A DNA stretch of 64,000 nt from Pseudomonadota bacterium (GCA_027488375.1 JAIYBW010000004.1:62001-126000); one strand, 5' to 3'; shown: positions 16,172 through 25,763, counted from the stretch's first letter. Made by a program: numbers and translations. The notes: generated from the sequence alone by a model not told the origin.

Positions 16172-17818
16172 CTATGTTTTTTCTTCACTCTTGATTTGCG
16201 ACTGCATCTCCGCTTCTGCTTTTGCTTTATTTTCTGCATCAAGTCTTTCTTGCATTTTTTGTTCGTTTAACTTAGTAAACTCATCACTTTCAGCTTGCTT
16301 TTGAGCATCAAGATCTCTAAAAAAAACTGAATTGATAAAACGACGTAATTCTTTTTTATCTGTTTCAGTTATGGCATGGATTAGCCCAATATATTCTGGC
16401 AGCTTACCACTTGGCTTTGGTGACGGAGTGATGTGGACAAACATTTCAACAGGAGAAGTAAAGTGAAGATTCGTACCCGAAGGAAAATTAGTCTCAGACT
16501 GCAGTATGAGGTCTGTTTCAGAAATCTTTAGGATTGTAACCGACTTAACTATTTCACCGATAGAAGCTCTATTCGTTTTATCGATAAAGTATCTTTTAAT
16601 AGGCTTATCTGTATTTTTAGATTGATCAGTTGAGATCTTTTTCTGGAGCATATCGGCCATGCTGAGAAGAACCGGTGCTGAAAGTTCTGATTTATCACAT
16701 AAAGTATTCTTGTATTGAATTGTGCTTTGGAGATCGAGCGAATTGCTATCTGTGTTGAAAACGATGAGATATGGATTAAGATCACTCATCGTCGCAGCGA
16801 TACTGCTAGAAAGACGCTTAAGTGATTCAATATTATTTCTAGTGTTGTCCCCAGGTTCAAAATTAAAAGCAATAATCTTTGGCCTCATTCGGTCTAGTTC
16901 ATTATTGTAGTCTGAAAAACTTGAAATACATCTAATAGTATAGGGATGCTTGTCTGTCCTTTTACTGTCATAAAACATTTTGAAAGAGCTATCTACGACA
17001 AGAACCTTCGCTTTTTTTTCAAGTGAAGATATCATATTGTCATCAATCCACTTCTTGAGAAGTTTTTTGTGCCAAGTTAATTTTTCATTCCTCTCATCTG
17101 TTCTTTGCTTAATATCAGCCTCTAGCATGCCCTCTGAAGGTTTATATTCATCAATAAACTGGAATTCGAGATCAACGCTACTTTTGTATTGATAAAAAAG
17201 ATTTGAAGTTGAAGAGTCTGTAATTGTAACCTCACGGGATGGAACAATCCTCTTTTTGAGCCAATAATGATTAAAAAGTATTTTATCACCTTTATTGAGA
17301 GGCTGATCTGTTTCAATGTGAAGTCCACCCTCGACAAGGTAACCGACCTTACAGATGATACTAACTTCAAGAAAATCATTTAAAGAAGCTGTTGCAAAAC
17401 CATGCTCTCCTATAGAATCTGGGGCCACTAGCTTTGTGACAGAAAAAACAACGTCAAAAATTTCAGCACTCTTAATAAAAGTTAGATTGGTCCCAGTGGC
17501 GACACTCTCACGTACTGTTTCATAAGCAGATAACAAATCAAAAAGACCAACCGTCACAAGTTTATGATCTAAGGGAGTTCTAGATGTAATTCGGGCCAAG
17601 TGTAAATAATCTTGGGTTTGTTTAGAAAAATCAAAAAAAACACAGGCCGGTTTCTGGTTAAAAATCTTTAAAAATAGAGATTGAATTTTAGATTCTGTTG
17701 ACTCGTATATGCGATGAAATTCTATGCTTGATTTGACATGTTTTTTGAATTCACTCTGAAGTGCTCTAAAATAAGCCTCGTCATCACCAAAATAGTAGAA
17801 CAAAAGCTTGTCTGCCAT
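16172..17818 (-). CDS. PilZ-like/pseudo-receiver multidomain protein
   Basis: TTG at 17851 is possible, but ATG at 17818 (MADKLLFYYFG) is preferred, giving 548 residues. Residues 1-120 resemble a receiver fold without the phosphorylation aspartates. A beta-rich segment at about 145-210, with GYLVEGGLHIETDQPLNKGDKILF, has the hydrophobic/Gly pattern of PilZ. A second pseudo-receiver (KVLVVDSSFKMFYDS) and another PilZ-like segment (LKISETDLILQSETNFPSGTNL) follow. The C-terminal 45 residues are charged and helical (KQAESDEF to KSEEKT). There are no membrane segments. A c-di-GMP-linked scaffold is a guess. Its TATAAT ends six bases before the ATG. Confidence 0.75.
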   Translation of the reverse strand: MADKLLFYYFGDDEAYFRALQSEFKKHVKSSIEFHRIYESTESKIQSLFLKIFNQKPACVFFDFSKQTQDYLHLARITSRTPLDHKLVTVGLFDLLSAYETVRESVATGTNLTFIKSAEIFDVVFSVTKLVAPDSIGEHGFATASLNDFLEVSIICKVGYLVEGGLHIETDQPLNKGDKILFNHYWLKKRIVPSREVTITDSSTSNLFYQYKSSVDLEFQFIDEYKPSEGMLEADIKQRTDERNEKLTWHKKLLKKWIDDNMISSLEKKAKVLVVDSSFKMFYDSKRTDKHPYTIRCISSFSDYNNELDRMRPKIIAFNFEPGDNTRNNIESLKRLSSSIAATMSDLNPYLIVFNTDSNSLDLQSTIQYKNTLCDKSELSAPVLLSMADMLQKKISTDQSKNTDKPIKRYFIDKTNRASIGEIVKSVTILKISETDLILQSETNFPSGTNLHFTSPVEMFVHITPSPKPSGKLPEYIGLIHAITETDKKELRRFINSVFFRDLDAQKQAESDEFTKLNEQKMQERLDAENKAKAEAEMQSQIKSEEKT

Positions 17819-17824
17819 TCTCTT

Positions 17825-17833
17825 ATTATAGCA
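17825..17833 (-). promoter_or_regulatory. Extended -10 promoter, leaderless, for the PilZ-like gene
   Basis: On the minus strand TGCTATAAT, a perfect extended -10, ends six bases before the ATG at 17818. TTGTTC at a 15-base spacing is the best -35. The start point should fall at the start codon. Confidence 0.55.
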
Positions 17834-17857
17834 TGAATATTTGTTGAACAATAAAAA

Positions 17858-18499
17858 TCAGTAAGATAGGCCATCAAGGTAAGCCACGAATTCTCTTGAA
17901 ATTGGGTCGTGATGGGCTTTAAACGTCTTAAGAAGTGATAATCTATAGGATTGACCTAAGGGAGAAAGCCATATTTCAGAGCCAAAAGGTGAAACTTTAC
18001 TCATTGAAGGTAGAAGTCCAATCGCAAGGACCTGATAAAAGTACTGATTCTCAAAAATTACGGCTTCTTTATAAAGTCTAAAAGACGATGAATTAAGATA
18101 GGCCCTTAGTTCTAGAATATTTTTATGAGGCGAAATAAGAACTAGATCTGAAAGGTTAAGATCCTTTTCAATATGATTAAGAATTTCTTTTGTTTCTTTT
18201 CCTCCCATACCAGCTATAAATATGATCTTTTTTTCATCACTTTTAATTTTTAAATTTTGTCCTTTTGAATGTTTAACTACTATTTTATCGGGGATTGTAA
18301 TATACGAATCTTTCAAGTTTGAATTTAATGTTTTAATGACTAAGTCAGATGGATCAACAAGATTAATTCTTTTAACAGTTTTAACATCAAGGAAGGAAAG
18401 TCCGAGATGACCGTGATCACAACCAATATCCCAAACTTCAGTAAAGTCAGTATAAAATGAGGAGAGAAAACTTAATCTTGCACTTAGAGATGATTTCAA
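17858..18499 (-). CDS. trmK: TrmK-like tRNA (adenine22-N1)-methyltransferase
   Basis: A 213-residue Rossmann methyltransferase of the TrmK/COG2384 family, which methylates N1 of A22 in tRNA. Seen in the sequence: LSARLSFLSSF at the N-terminus, cofactor loop DIGCDHGHLGLSFL (family form DIGTDHAYLP), and IFIAGMGGKETKEIL, which is diagnostic. The start is TTG at 18499, preceded by AGGGTAGGGG; no ATG is available nearby. It begins 16 bases after the winged-helix gene and is probably co-transcribed with it. Length is near the family norm. Confidence 0.82.
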   Translation of the reverse strand: MKSSLSARLSFLSSFYTDFTEVWDIGCDHGHLGLSFLDVKTVKRINLVDPSDLVIKTLNSNLKDSYITIPDKIVVKHSKGQNLKIKSDEKKIIFIAGMGGKETKEILNHIEKDLNLSDLVLISPHKNILELRAYLNSSSFRLYKEAVIFENQYFYQVLAIGLLPSMSKVSPFGSEIWLSPLGQSYRLSLLKTFKAHHDPISREFVAYLDGLSY

Positions 18500-18515
18500 A
18501 CCCCTACCCTAAGCG

Positions 18516-18938
18516 CTAAAAGAATTGATCATAGTCTTGTCCAAACTGCTGATCAAGCTCCACAGTGAAGTATTTACGGACAAAATACTGCCCAGAGCGA
18601 ACAGTTTCTATGAAACCATAATTTTCTAGAGATCTTAAACAATGTGATAGCTCATCCGTTGTAATCTGAAGATTGGAAGCTAACTCCGTATAAGAATTTA
18701 AAGGGCCAATACCATGGGATTTGTACAGATTTGGTCGACACCAAGTCTGCCTGTACAGAGTCATTAAAATAACAATTTCATTTCTTGTCAGTTTGAATCG
18801 TCCAAGAACTTTATCAAAAAAGACATCCGGAATTTCAGAAAACGACGCTTTTTCAGTAGGTCGAGACTCTGACTTCTGAGTTTCAGACTTCTTCTTTTTT
18901 AAATTAAATTGAGAAAGGACGGAGCGAATATCTTCCAT
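18516..18938 (-). CDS. Winged-helix DNA-binding protein
   Basis: The frame is open from 18968, but ATG at 18938 follows AAGGGGTG, giving 140 residues (MEDIRSVLSQFNL...). The N-terminal 40 residues are basic and probably disordered. The rest resembles a winged helix: LTRNEIVILMTLYRQTW, then SYTELASNLQITTDELSHCLRSLENYGFIETVRSGQYFVRKYFTVEL, the typical recognition helix and wing. The order is like phage/plasmid replication-initiator or MarR-type domains, so regulator or replication accessory are both open. It is upstream of trmK on the same strand. Confidence 0.75.
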   Translation of the reverse strand: MEDIRSVLSQFNLKKKKSETQKSESRPTEKASFSEIPDVFFDKVLGRFKLTRNEIVILMTLYRQTWCRPNLYKSHGIGPLNSYTELASNLQITTDELSHCLRSLENYGFIETVRSGQYFVRKYFTVELDQQFGQDYDQFF

Positions 18939-18994
18939 AAGGCACCCCTTGTTCTTATTATGCTTCAATAAATAAAATTAGACAATAGATTCAG

Positions 18995-19007
18995 TTGAGG
19001 CAAAAAA
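18995..19007 (+). repeat. TTGAGGCAAAAAA element, copy 1
   Basis: This 13-base word recurs exactly at 24559-24571, and both copies are preceded by ATTC two bases earlier. Each lies 36-48 bases before the start of an exported-protein gene in the same orientation. It may be a shared promoter or regulator site. Confidence 0.35.
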
Positions 19008-19055
19008 GGATCTTTTATACTCAACTATTTAAAATAAATCTCCGAAAAGATATCA

Positions 19056-19556
19056 ATGAAAACTTTTTTTCCTATTTTTCTGATTAGTTTCATGAGCTCT
19101 TGCTCAAACCTAAATACTGATTCGGGTATGACCACACCTCCAGTTAAATTAAACTTGACCGAGACACTCCATGCTCGTGAACTCTTATTAAATATTATGA
19201 ATAGGAAAAATGAACCACTTCCCTGTGTAGAGGATTCTGAAGAGGCAGCGATTCTTTTAAAAACTTTAGAACCTGAGTATGATGAAATTCTTGATCATTA
19301 TCAGGCCAAGCTAGATGATGATAAAGAAATAGCAAAACTGATTCAAGCTTGCGAGGATGATTGCTCTTGCTTATTTATCAGCTCACTCCTCGAAGAAAAC
19401 GAAATTCAGATTGAGAAAAAAGTTAAAAAAGAATTAAAAATGAAAATATCAGGTGAGAGATTCACTAATTGCACTCAAAAGATGACAAATCTTTTTTGCA
19501 GTAGTTCAATCTATAAAAAGATGGAGCATGAAAAACTAGAGTTCAAATTGGATTAA
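19056..19556 (+). CDS. Putative lipoprotein, acidic, unknown function
   Basis: A 166-residue protein with a lipoprotein signal: hydrophobic stretch FFPIFLISFMSSC, where SSC is an acceptable lipobox with Cys16 or so as lipid anchor. The mature part is acidic and helical, with cysteines at PCVED, ACEDDCSC, NCTQK and FCSSS, which could form disulfides in the periplasm. I recognise no family. It converges on proC and overlaps it by four bases. Located at the outer or inner membrane by inference. Confidence 0.72.
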   Translation: MKTFFPIFLISFMSSCSNLNTDSGMTTPPVKLNLTETLHARELLLNIMNRKNEPLPCVEDSEEAAILLKTLEPEYDEILDHYQAKLDDDKEIAKLIQACEDDCSCLFISSLLEENEIQIEKKVKKELKMKISGERFTNCTQKMTNLFCSSSIYKKMEHEKLEFKLD

Positions 19557-20332
19557 ATTTGTCCTGAAATTTCTTTTCGTCTCGATTCACCAGCAGCAAC
19601 TCCAGACTCTATAACCTGTTTTAGACCATTTTTCCGCCAATTTTCAAGAACGGCAATAGTAACACCGGCCCTTGATGTCACTGCATTTATCAAATGTTCA
19701 AAACTTTCCTTTGAACCTACTGCCATCTCACTAGTCCCAAGAAGCAAATTTTTCATGAGTAATTCACGATTCATTTCATCTAATGAAACAAAAGAATCCG
19801 CTAGAGATTTTGCGAACTCATAGATAAGCGCGGGCCCAGATCCAGTCAATAGGGTTAATTCATCAAGCTCATTTTCATCTACAATTAAAAATTGTCCCAA
19901 GGACTTAAATAGACTTTCAATAAATAACAAGTCTCCTTGAGATGAGTTGGTTGAGGCAAGACAAATACCTTTTTTAATTTTCACATTTAAATTAGGCATG
20001 ACCCTAATGAGTTGATCGACCCCTAAAATATCCTTTTGATCCTGCTCTGAAATAGCTGCAAGAAAACTTACAAAAGTTGCACTTCTAAATTCTGGTTTAA
20101 GTAAATGGGAAGCCGATTTTAGCTGTTGTGGTTTAAATCCAAGCCATATAAATTGAGGATCATTAACATGACTAACATCATCCACCGATTTCGCCCCAAC
20201 TTTTTCAGCAAGGGCGCGAGCTTTATGACCTGTGGGAGAGTAAATATAAAAATTTGAAAGGTCTGTTTCACCAACCAAACCTTCCAAAATTGCAGAGATC
20301 ATATTTCCTGCACCCAAGACCAGTGTTTTCAT
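19553..20332 (-). CDS. proC: Pyrroline-5-carboxylate reductase
   Basis: The frame extends to 20392, but ATG at 20332 (MKTLVLGAGNM) places the NAD(P)H loop at the true N-terminus and overlaps the putA stop by four bases. At 259 residues it is near the usual size. Family marks are GAGNMISAILEGL, LTLLTGSGPALIYEFAKSLADS and the C-terminal TSRAGVTIAVLENWRKNG with ESRRKEIS. ProC makes proline from pyrroline-5-carboxylate, the reverse of the first PutA reaction. Translational coupling to putA is unusual and could create a proline/P5C cycle. Confidence 0.92.
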   Translation of the reverse strand: MKTLVLGAGNMISAILEGLVGETDLSNFYIYSPTGHKARALAEKVGAKSVDDVSHVNDPQFIWLGFKPQQLKSASHLLKPEFRSATFVSFLAAISEQDQKDILGVDQLIRVMPNLNVKIKKGICLASTNSSQGDLLFIESLFKSLGQFLIVDENELDELTLLTGSGPALIYEFAKSLADSFVSLDEMNRELLMKNLLLGTSEMAVGSKESFEHLINAVTSRAGVTIAVLENWRKNGLKQVIESGVAAGESRRKEISGQI

Positions 20333-23300
20333 AAGCCGAGCTCCAATGGGGCGCCATGCCTCATCGTGTTTATGGCGAATGATCTGGTCCATACAAAAAG
20401 ATCTAATATAGAAGAAAAATCTTTATAAACTAAACCATCATAATCAGACAACAATAGTGGGAGTAATTCATTCGTTGCAGATTCAGACAGGACATCTTTG
20501 TATATTGTATCGGTGTATAAATTTAATCTATCCGCATAAATAAAGCTATGAGATGAACTTGAAAGGAGCTGATTAAGATCGCTTGAATCTAAAAGTGAGA
20601 TATCAAGATTAGTTTTTGAAAAGCCAGACTTCCAAGCAAGATCAATTATCCCCTTCCAAACTGTATATGATTCGGTAGTTAAACAGGCGACAGAGAGACC
20701 TGTTCCTAAAGAAAGTGTTGAGAACAGATAGGCCAATAATTTACAAGAAGGTCTATCACCAATAATAACAAATAGACCTGAATCTTTGACTAGGCTTTTG
20801 TCATTATAACTCAGTTGTCCTGGTATTGTATGATTAGGGTGTTTATTCATTAAAAATGAATGAAGATTATCTTTTATCCAATTTGAGTAAGCACCAAGTT
20901 CCGCCTTATCTCTTTCATTGACATGACCAAGCAACTGCTCATACTGGAGTAAAAATTGTGAAGAGAAGGTATTAAAACGAGCTAATCTGCCCGTAATACT
21001 TATAAGAGAAGGTTTAGGTTTCATCAATTGATAACCAGATGATGCTGCAAAAGTGCAGTCCTCATCTTTTGATTGAGGTGCCAAAGGAGGGGTACAGTGA
21101 AACTGCTGTAAATAATCAGAACCTCCGGCCTTAGGCCCAGTACCAGAGAGTTTAAAACCGCCAAAAGGCTCAATAGCAACACGTGCACCTGTATTTGGGC
21201 GATTCACATAAATATTACCAGCTCTCAAAAACTTTAAAAGGAAATCAATATCATCTTGAGACTGTGAATAAATACCACCAGTCAAAGCATATTCAGTGGA
21301 ATTGAAAAGTTCAATGGCTTCCATTAGGGAGCTATACTCGATTATATGTAGAACGGGAGCGAATATTTCACGTTGTGCCCAAGAATCTTTTTTACGGGCC
21401 TGATGTATTGGCAACTCAAGAATGACCGGGCCAACACAATGACCGGGATTTTTTTCAAAAGATCTATCAATGATGATATTTCCATGATGACGAATAACCT
21501 CATCTTTAGCTTCATCTACAATTCTTCTTACACGAATAACATCATCTTCCGATACTAGTGGGTTAATTGAAGTTGCAGGATCCAGGGCTGATCCTACTTT
21601 TAAATCTTTTACCGCTTCTTTTAATCTATTTACGAGTGAACTCTTCACTTCACTATGTACAATGATTCTAGAAGCAGCAGAACATTTTTGCCCAGCATGC
21701 CCAAAAGCTGAATACATGATACCCGAAATTGTCTCATCCAATTCACAGTTGTTAGTCACGATGATAGCGTTTTTTCCACCCATCTCTGTAATGATCTTTT
21801 TTTGGAGTGCAGATTGTTGAGTTTCATGGAATATGAGTTTGCTAGCAGAAGCCTGGTAAATCCATTTCCCAACTTGTTTGGAACCTGTGAAAACAATACC
21901 AGCAACATCAGAATGCTTAACGAGTGGTGCGCCAACGACTTCTCCTTCACCTTCAATGAGATAAAGAACACCATCAGGGAGGCCACAAGAAAGTAATATC
22001 TGATAAAATTCCCTTGCAATTAATGGAGTCTGTTCGGCCGGCTTGAGGAGAACGATATTACCAGCGATCAAAGGTGCGACAGTCATTCCGCATGGGATCG
22101 CCAATGGAAAATTCCAAGGAGCAATTACGGCAAATATACCGCGAGCAGAAATTTTTTGATTCGAAGATTGAATATGGATCTCTTGTCGGCAATAATAATT
22201 TATAAAATCAATCGCCTCATCAACGTCAGCAAGTGCCTCGGTCATCGTTTTACCTGCTTCAAACATAATGAGGCCAGCTAATCGAGCTCGTTCAATGACC
22301 ATCCGGTCTGCCGCTTTTAAGAAAATTGAGATCCTTAACAAGCTGGAATGTGGTTTTGACCAATCTGAATAAATAAACGTATCTTTTGCCATACTCATTT
22401 GAGTTTGGACATCATCGCTTGTATTTTCGTTTTTTAGGCCAAGGATTAAATCAGGTTCTGAATTTGAATACAACTTTGATTGAGTTGAGTTTTGCCAACT
22501 AATTTTATTTGTCTCAAAATAAGTTCGCCAAGAACCGATAGATTCATTTAAAGCTTTAAGATCACTTTCAATATAGAGCCGTGAAGGTATGACAGGAGAA
22601 AAGTCACTTGAAAGTTGAGATATAAAACTATCAAACTTAAGTGATCCCATTGATTTCTTACTCAGGTGAATATCGACTGGTGATATTAAACCCGCAGCTT
22701 TTTGATGAGAACGCATTATTGAAAGAATACCTACTTGGGATGAATTCTCCATAATTCTTCTTACAAGATAGGCCATCCCCACTAAAAGATTACCAATTGG
22801 CATATAATTTCTAGTTGGCCAATTCATCAAAGCTAAACCATTTGATAAGGCTTCATAAGTCATATGAAGGCATTGATGTTCTACAACGGGTGCCGAAGGG
22901 AATTTCAGTTTTTTTATTGCTTCAACGAACGCATGATCTTGTAAATTATGTGACGCCATAGCAAGTTGAACATGTTCACCATTCTTTAAAATCATATAAG
23001 CAAGCTGGCGAAAATGGAGATCAGATTCTTCTTTATTTAAAAACTGCGGCGGCATAAACTGGTGTGCTTCCGCTTCAATTGTTTCAGCATCCCAATAGGC
23101 CCCTTTCACGAGTCTTAAAGGCATCAATAGACCACGCTTAGTCGCAAGATCAATAATGTCTTTTAAGTGTAAGTAGGCATCACGAAGGTAGGCCTGAAGA
23201 ACTATCCCAGTTTGAGAATACTGATTAAGCTCTTTTGTTTCTAATAATACTTTTGAGTAAATTTTAAAAACAATATCCCTGTAGTGATAGTGTTCAGCAT

Positions 23301-24492
23301 CAATATTGATGAAAACTTCCTCTCTAGCTGCCTCAAGTAAAATACGTTTTAGTCGAGGAGCAACTTTTTGATAGGTTGACTCAAATGCTTGTGGTCTAAA
23401 ATCATGAGATAAAGCACTCACTTTAATGGAAACATGGGCCTTCAAAATTCCAGCTGCATTCTTTTCACCTCTCGAATAGTGTTGTTTAAGACCATGGATA
23501 AGCTGTAGAACCTTTTCAAAATACTCATCTGCTTCTCGAGAACTTACAACCAATTCACCAAGCTGATCTAAAGTGGCTTCTCTGCCTGAAAACTTAAGAT
23601 CCCTTAGCGTTTTCTCTGATGTATGGATACTCTCACCAGCGATAAATCTTTTCGCCATTGATTTGACAACTGAACGAACCACTCCTGCCAAAAAACCTGC
23701 GGGAATTAAACCTGCAAAGAAAGCAAAAAATGAAAATAAAACTGAAAGGTACCAGGGCAGGATACGAGTTGTTCTCTTTCTTTTTTGAGACAGAAGATCA
23801 TTGTCATCTTTGAGTCTACGTAAACTCTCAAGGAGATTCCTTTTTACCTCGTGCCCATTCTTGTCATGGTCCAGTGAGGGTAAAAGGGCCAAAAACTTCA
23901 AGACATGAACTCTAATCAGATCAAACTGCGCCGTTAAACCGAGTCCATAGTCCGATATTTTTTCAAAAAAACTTGGTTGATACTCTCCCACTTTTTTTAT
24001 TAAGTTTTTGAGAATAATCTTTGAATTCTCATCAACATCCTTCCAATCTTCCTTGATGAGAAAGTTGGGTAAATCAAACTGCTGAGTAATCCATTCAATT
24101 TCAGTGGGAAAACCAAGTGTTGAAACAGAGGAAATTTTTTCAGTATGTTCTTTAAGGGAAAAAATAACTTTATCCAAACCATTTCCAAGATCAAAGTGAG
24201 GGTTATTTTCATACATTTTTAAAATTGAAAGCTCGCGAGATAATCTGCGGGTTCCCAAATAGAGAGCTTTTTCTTCAGGCCGCACAGCAACTAGAAAAGG
24301 AAAGCCGCTTAAGCAAATCTCTCTTCTGAACCCCTTTACTGAAAGATTTCTTCTTGTAAAATTAATAATAGAGAGTAGTTGCGATTGAATCTCATCATGA
24401 TTAAAAATTAAAGATTCGAATTCTTCATAAAAAAAGATTGAAAAATCCCCGGTAATTTTTCTTTTTACGACAGGTAAAGATAAGAAATTCAC
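20329..24492 (-). CDS. putA: PutA, proline dehydrogenase / P5C dehydrogenase
   Basis: A 1387-residue bifunctional enzyme that oxidises proline to glutamate. Start is GTG at 24492 after AAGGGG. Residues 1-270 are an arm region with a hydrophobic patch (VLFSFFAFFAGLIPAGFLAG). The FAD proline dehydrogenase barrel (about 330-650) has SIKVSALSHDF, NIDAEHYHYRD and RLVKGAYWDAE. The aldehyde dehydrogenase domain (about 700-1130) has APWNFPLAIPCGMT, TEMGGKNAI and catalytic Cys in GHAGQKCSAASR. About 240 C-terminal residues follow, as in long PutA types. There is no N-terminal ribbon-helix-helix, so it is not a self-repressor. Overlaps proC. Confidence 0.95.
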   Translation of the reverse strand: MNFLSLPVVKRKITGDFSIFFYEEFESLIFNHDEIQSQLLSIINFTRRNLSVKGFRREICLSGFPFLVAVRPEEKALYLGTRRLSRELSILKMYENNPHFDLGNGLDKVIFSLKEHTEKISSVSTLGFPTEIEWITQQFDLPNFLIKEDWKDVDENSKIILKNLIKKVGEYQPSFFEKISDYGLGLTAQFDLIRVHVLKFLALLPSLDHDKNGHEVKRNLLESLRRLKDDNDLLSQKRKRTTRILPWYLSVLFSFFAFFAGLIPAGFLAGVVRSVVKSMAKRFIAGESIHTSEKTLRDLKFSGREATLDQLGELVVSSREADEYFEKVLQLIHGLKQHYSRGEKNAAGILKAHVSIKVSALSHDFRPQAFESTYQKVAPRLKRILLEAAREEVFINIDAEHYHYRDIVFKIYSKVLLETKELNQYSQTGIVLQAYLRDAYLHLKDIIDLATKRGLLMPLRLVKGAYWDAETIEAEAHQFMPPQFLNKEESDLHFRQLAYMILKNGEHVQLAMASHNLQDHAFVEAIKKLKFPSAPVVEHQCLHMTYEALSNGLALMNWPTRNYMPIGNLLVGMAYLVRRIMENSSQVGILSIMRSHQKAAGLISPVDIHLSKKSMGSLKFDSFISQLSSDFSPVIPSRLYIESDLKALNESIGSWRTYFETNKISWQNSTQSKLYSNSEPDLILGLKNENTSDDVQTQMSMAKDTFIYSDWSKPHSSLLRISIFLKAADRMVIERARLAGLIMFEAGKTMTEALADVDEAIDFINYYCRQEIHIQSSNQKISARGIFAVIAPWNFPLAIPCGMTVAPLIAGNIVLLKPAEQTPLIAREFYQILLSCGLPDGVLYLIEGEGEVVGAPLVKHSDVAGIVFTGSKQVGKWIYQASASKLIFHETQQSALQKKIITEMGGKNAIIVTNNCELDETISGIMYSAFGHAGQKCSAASRIIVHSEVKSSLVNRLKEAVKDLKVGSALDPATSINPLVSEDDVIRVRRIVDEAKDEVIRHHGNIIIDRSFEKNPGHCVGPVILELPIHQARKKDSWAQREIFAPVLHIIEYSSLMEAIELFNSTEYALTGGIYSQSQDDIDFLLKFLRAGNIYVNRPNTGARVAIEPFGGFKLSGTGPKAGGSDYLQQFHCTPPLAPQSKDEDCTFAASSGYQLMKPKPSLISITGRLARFNTFSSQFLLQYEQLLGHVNERDKAELGAYSNWIKDNLHSFLMNKHPNHTIPGQLSYNDKSLVKDSGLFVIIGDRPSCKLLAYLFSTLSLGTGLSVACLTTESYTVWKGIIDLAWKSGFSKTNLDISLLDSSDLNQLLSSSSHSFIYADRLNLYTDTIYKDVLSESATNELLPLLLSDYDGLVYKDFSSILDLFVWTRSFAINTMRHGAPLELGL

Positions 24493-24558
24493 TTGAGTAC
24501 CCCTTAAAAATGACTCCTTCTGTTTTACCTTTAAAAATCTCTTCCGAAAAGAATTCTA

Positions 24559-24571
24559 TTGAGGCAAAAAA
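24559..24571 (+). repeat. TTGAGGCAAAAAA element, copy 2
   Basis: Exact second copy of the word at 18995-19007, again preceded by ATTC and two bases, 36 bases before the ATG of the exported protein at 24608. It lies in the divergent gap upstream of putA. Confidence 0.35.
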
Positions 24572-24607
24572 TTGACGATGTTTAGGCAGGGGGAGTAAAA
24601 TTAAATC

Positions 24608-25753
24608 ATGAATTTGCAGTTTTTTTTGTTTACACTCATGATATTTTTCCCACATTTGTGTTTTGCAAAAACTCAATACAATTTAAGTGACCTCCAAGCA
24701 CTGGCCAAAGAGAACAATTTTAATGAGTTTTTTGACCATGCCCTCGATATTCGTCCATCTGAAAGGTTAGAAAATTGGCAAGAAATGGTTTCAAAGATGG
24801 CAGAACTCTACTCAAAAGGAGTTCTCAATAAGCAGAAAATTGAAACCTCAGATTTTAAAAAGATTGAAAAACTCTTCTCTTGGCCGCATCTAAAAAGTGA
24901 TGAAAATTTTAAACAGAGAAGACAAGAAATTGGTTTAACTTATCTTCGTGCCTGTTTCAAATCAAATCCAGATTGCTGGAATGACTTCAATTTATTCTGG
25001 GAAGCTGACAAAGAGGATTCTGATCTCGCGATTAAGCTTGCCGAATTAATCCTACCCATAGAACCTAAAAAAATCACTTTATGGGCTATTATAGGTCCCG
25101 CCCTAAAGACTCCACTGAGCGAGTTCTATTGTAAAAAAGAATTTGTCCAAGATTCGATTCTGGGAAAGCTCGAAATTGATTATGTAAGACTCAATAAAAA
25201 AGGAAACTTTTTAAAAAAAATTGATGAGTCACTCCATTATGATTGCCTTAATTCATTTAATAAAAGAGTTAGTGAACTTTTTTATTCTCCTAAAAAAGTC
25301 GAAGATAGAGAGCTCGCTTTTCAAATTTTAGATGCTCAAGGTAAGGCTGACATTAACCTAACAGACTTGTTTTACACCGTTTATCTCCTTGAAATACCAT
25401 CAAAAGGTGATCTTTTCAATTTATCCTGGAATCGTCTTGTGGAATTATCCAAATCAGAAGAAAGAAGATCGAGAACAATGATACAGCTAAGGAAACTGGA
25501 CCCACTTCCAGATCAAATATTCGCTAGCTCTGATCAAAACAAAAAGAAGGCAATCATCAATCACTTTAAGGCGAATTTTCCAGAGTACTTAGATTACTAC
25601 ATCGATCAGTGCTTGAGCTTCTATCAAGGGAGTTTGGTATTTAAAAATGGAAATCCAACGATAAAGTGCCAAGATCTTATGAGCTCTGACTTTATTCAAA
25701 AAATAATAGATCAAGATAAAATCAATAAATTCAAACAAGTTAAAACTATTTAA
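24608..25753 (+). CDS. Exported hypothetical protein (381 aa)
   Basis: The N-terminus is a clear signal peptide (MNLQFFLFTLMIFFPHLCFA, cleavage near FAK). The mature protein is about 360 residues, predicted largely helical, with repeated Leu-rich helices and four to five scattered cysteines (CFKSNPDCW, YCKKE, DQCLSF, IKCQDL). The pattern loosely resembles helical-repeat (TPR/Sel1-like) proteins, but no repeat unit is regular enough to call. I recognise no family. It is single, ends at a strong bidirectional terminator, and is divergent from putA. Confidence 0.75.
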   Translation: MNLQFFLFTLMIFFPHLCFAKTQYNLSDLQALAKENNFNEFFDHALDIRPSERLENWQEMVSKMAELYSKGVLNKQKIETSDFKKIEKLFSWPHLKSDENFKQRRQEIGLTYLRACFKSNPDCWNDFNLFWEADKEDSDLAIKLAELILPIEPKKITLWAIIGPALKTPLSEFYCKKEFVQDSILGKLEIDYVRLNKKGNFLKKIDESLHYDCLNSFNKRVSELFYSPKKVEDRELAFQILDAQGKADINLTDLFYTVYLLEIPSKGDLFNLSWNRLVELSKSEERRSRTMIQLRKLDPLPDQIFASSDQNKKKAIINHFKANFPEYLDYYIDQCLSFYQGSLVFKNGNPTIKCQDLMSSDFIQKIIDQDKINKFKQVKTI

Positions 25754-25763
25754 TTCCCAAAAA

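Noticed and set aside
20333..20392. N-terminal extension of ProC
   Set aside because: The added 20 residues lie wholly inside putA, and the cofactor fold begins right after the ATG at 20332.
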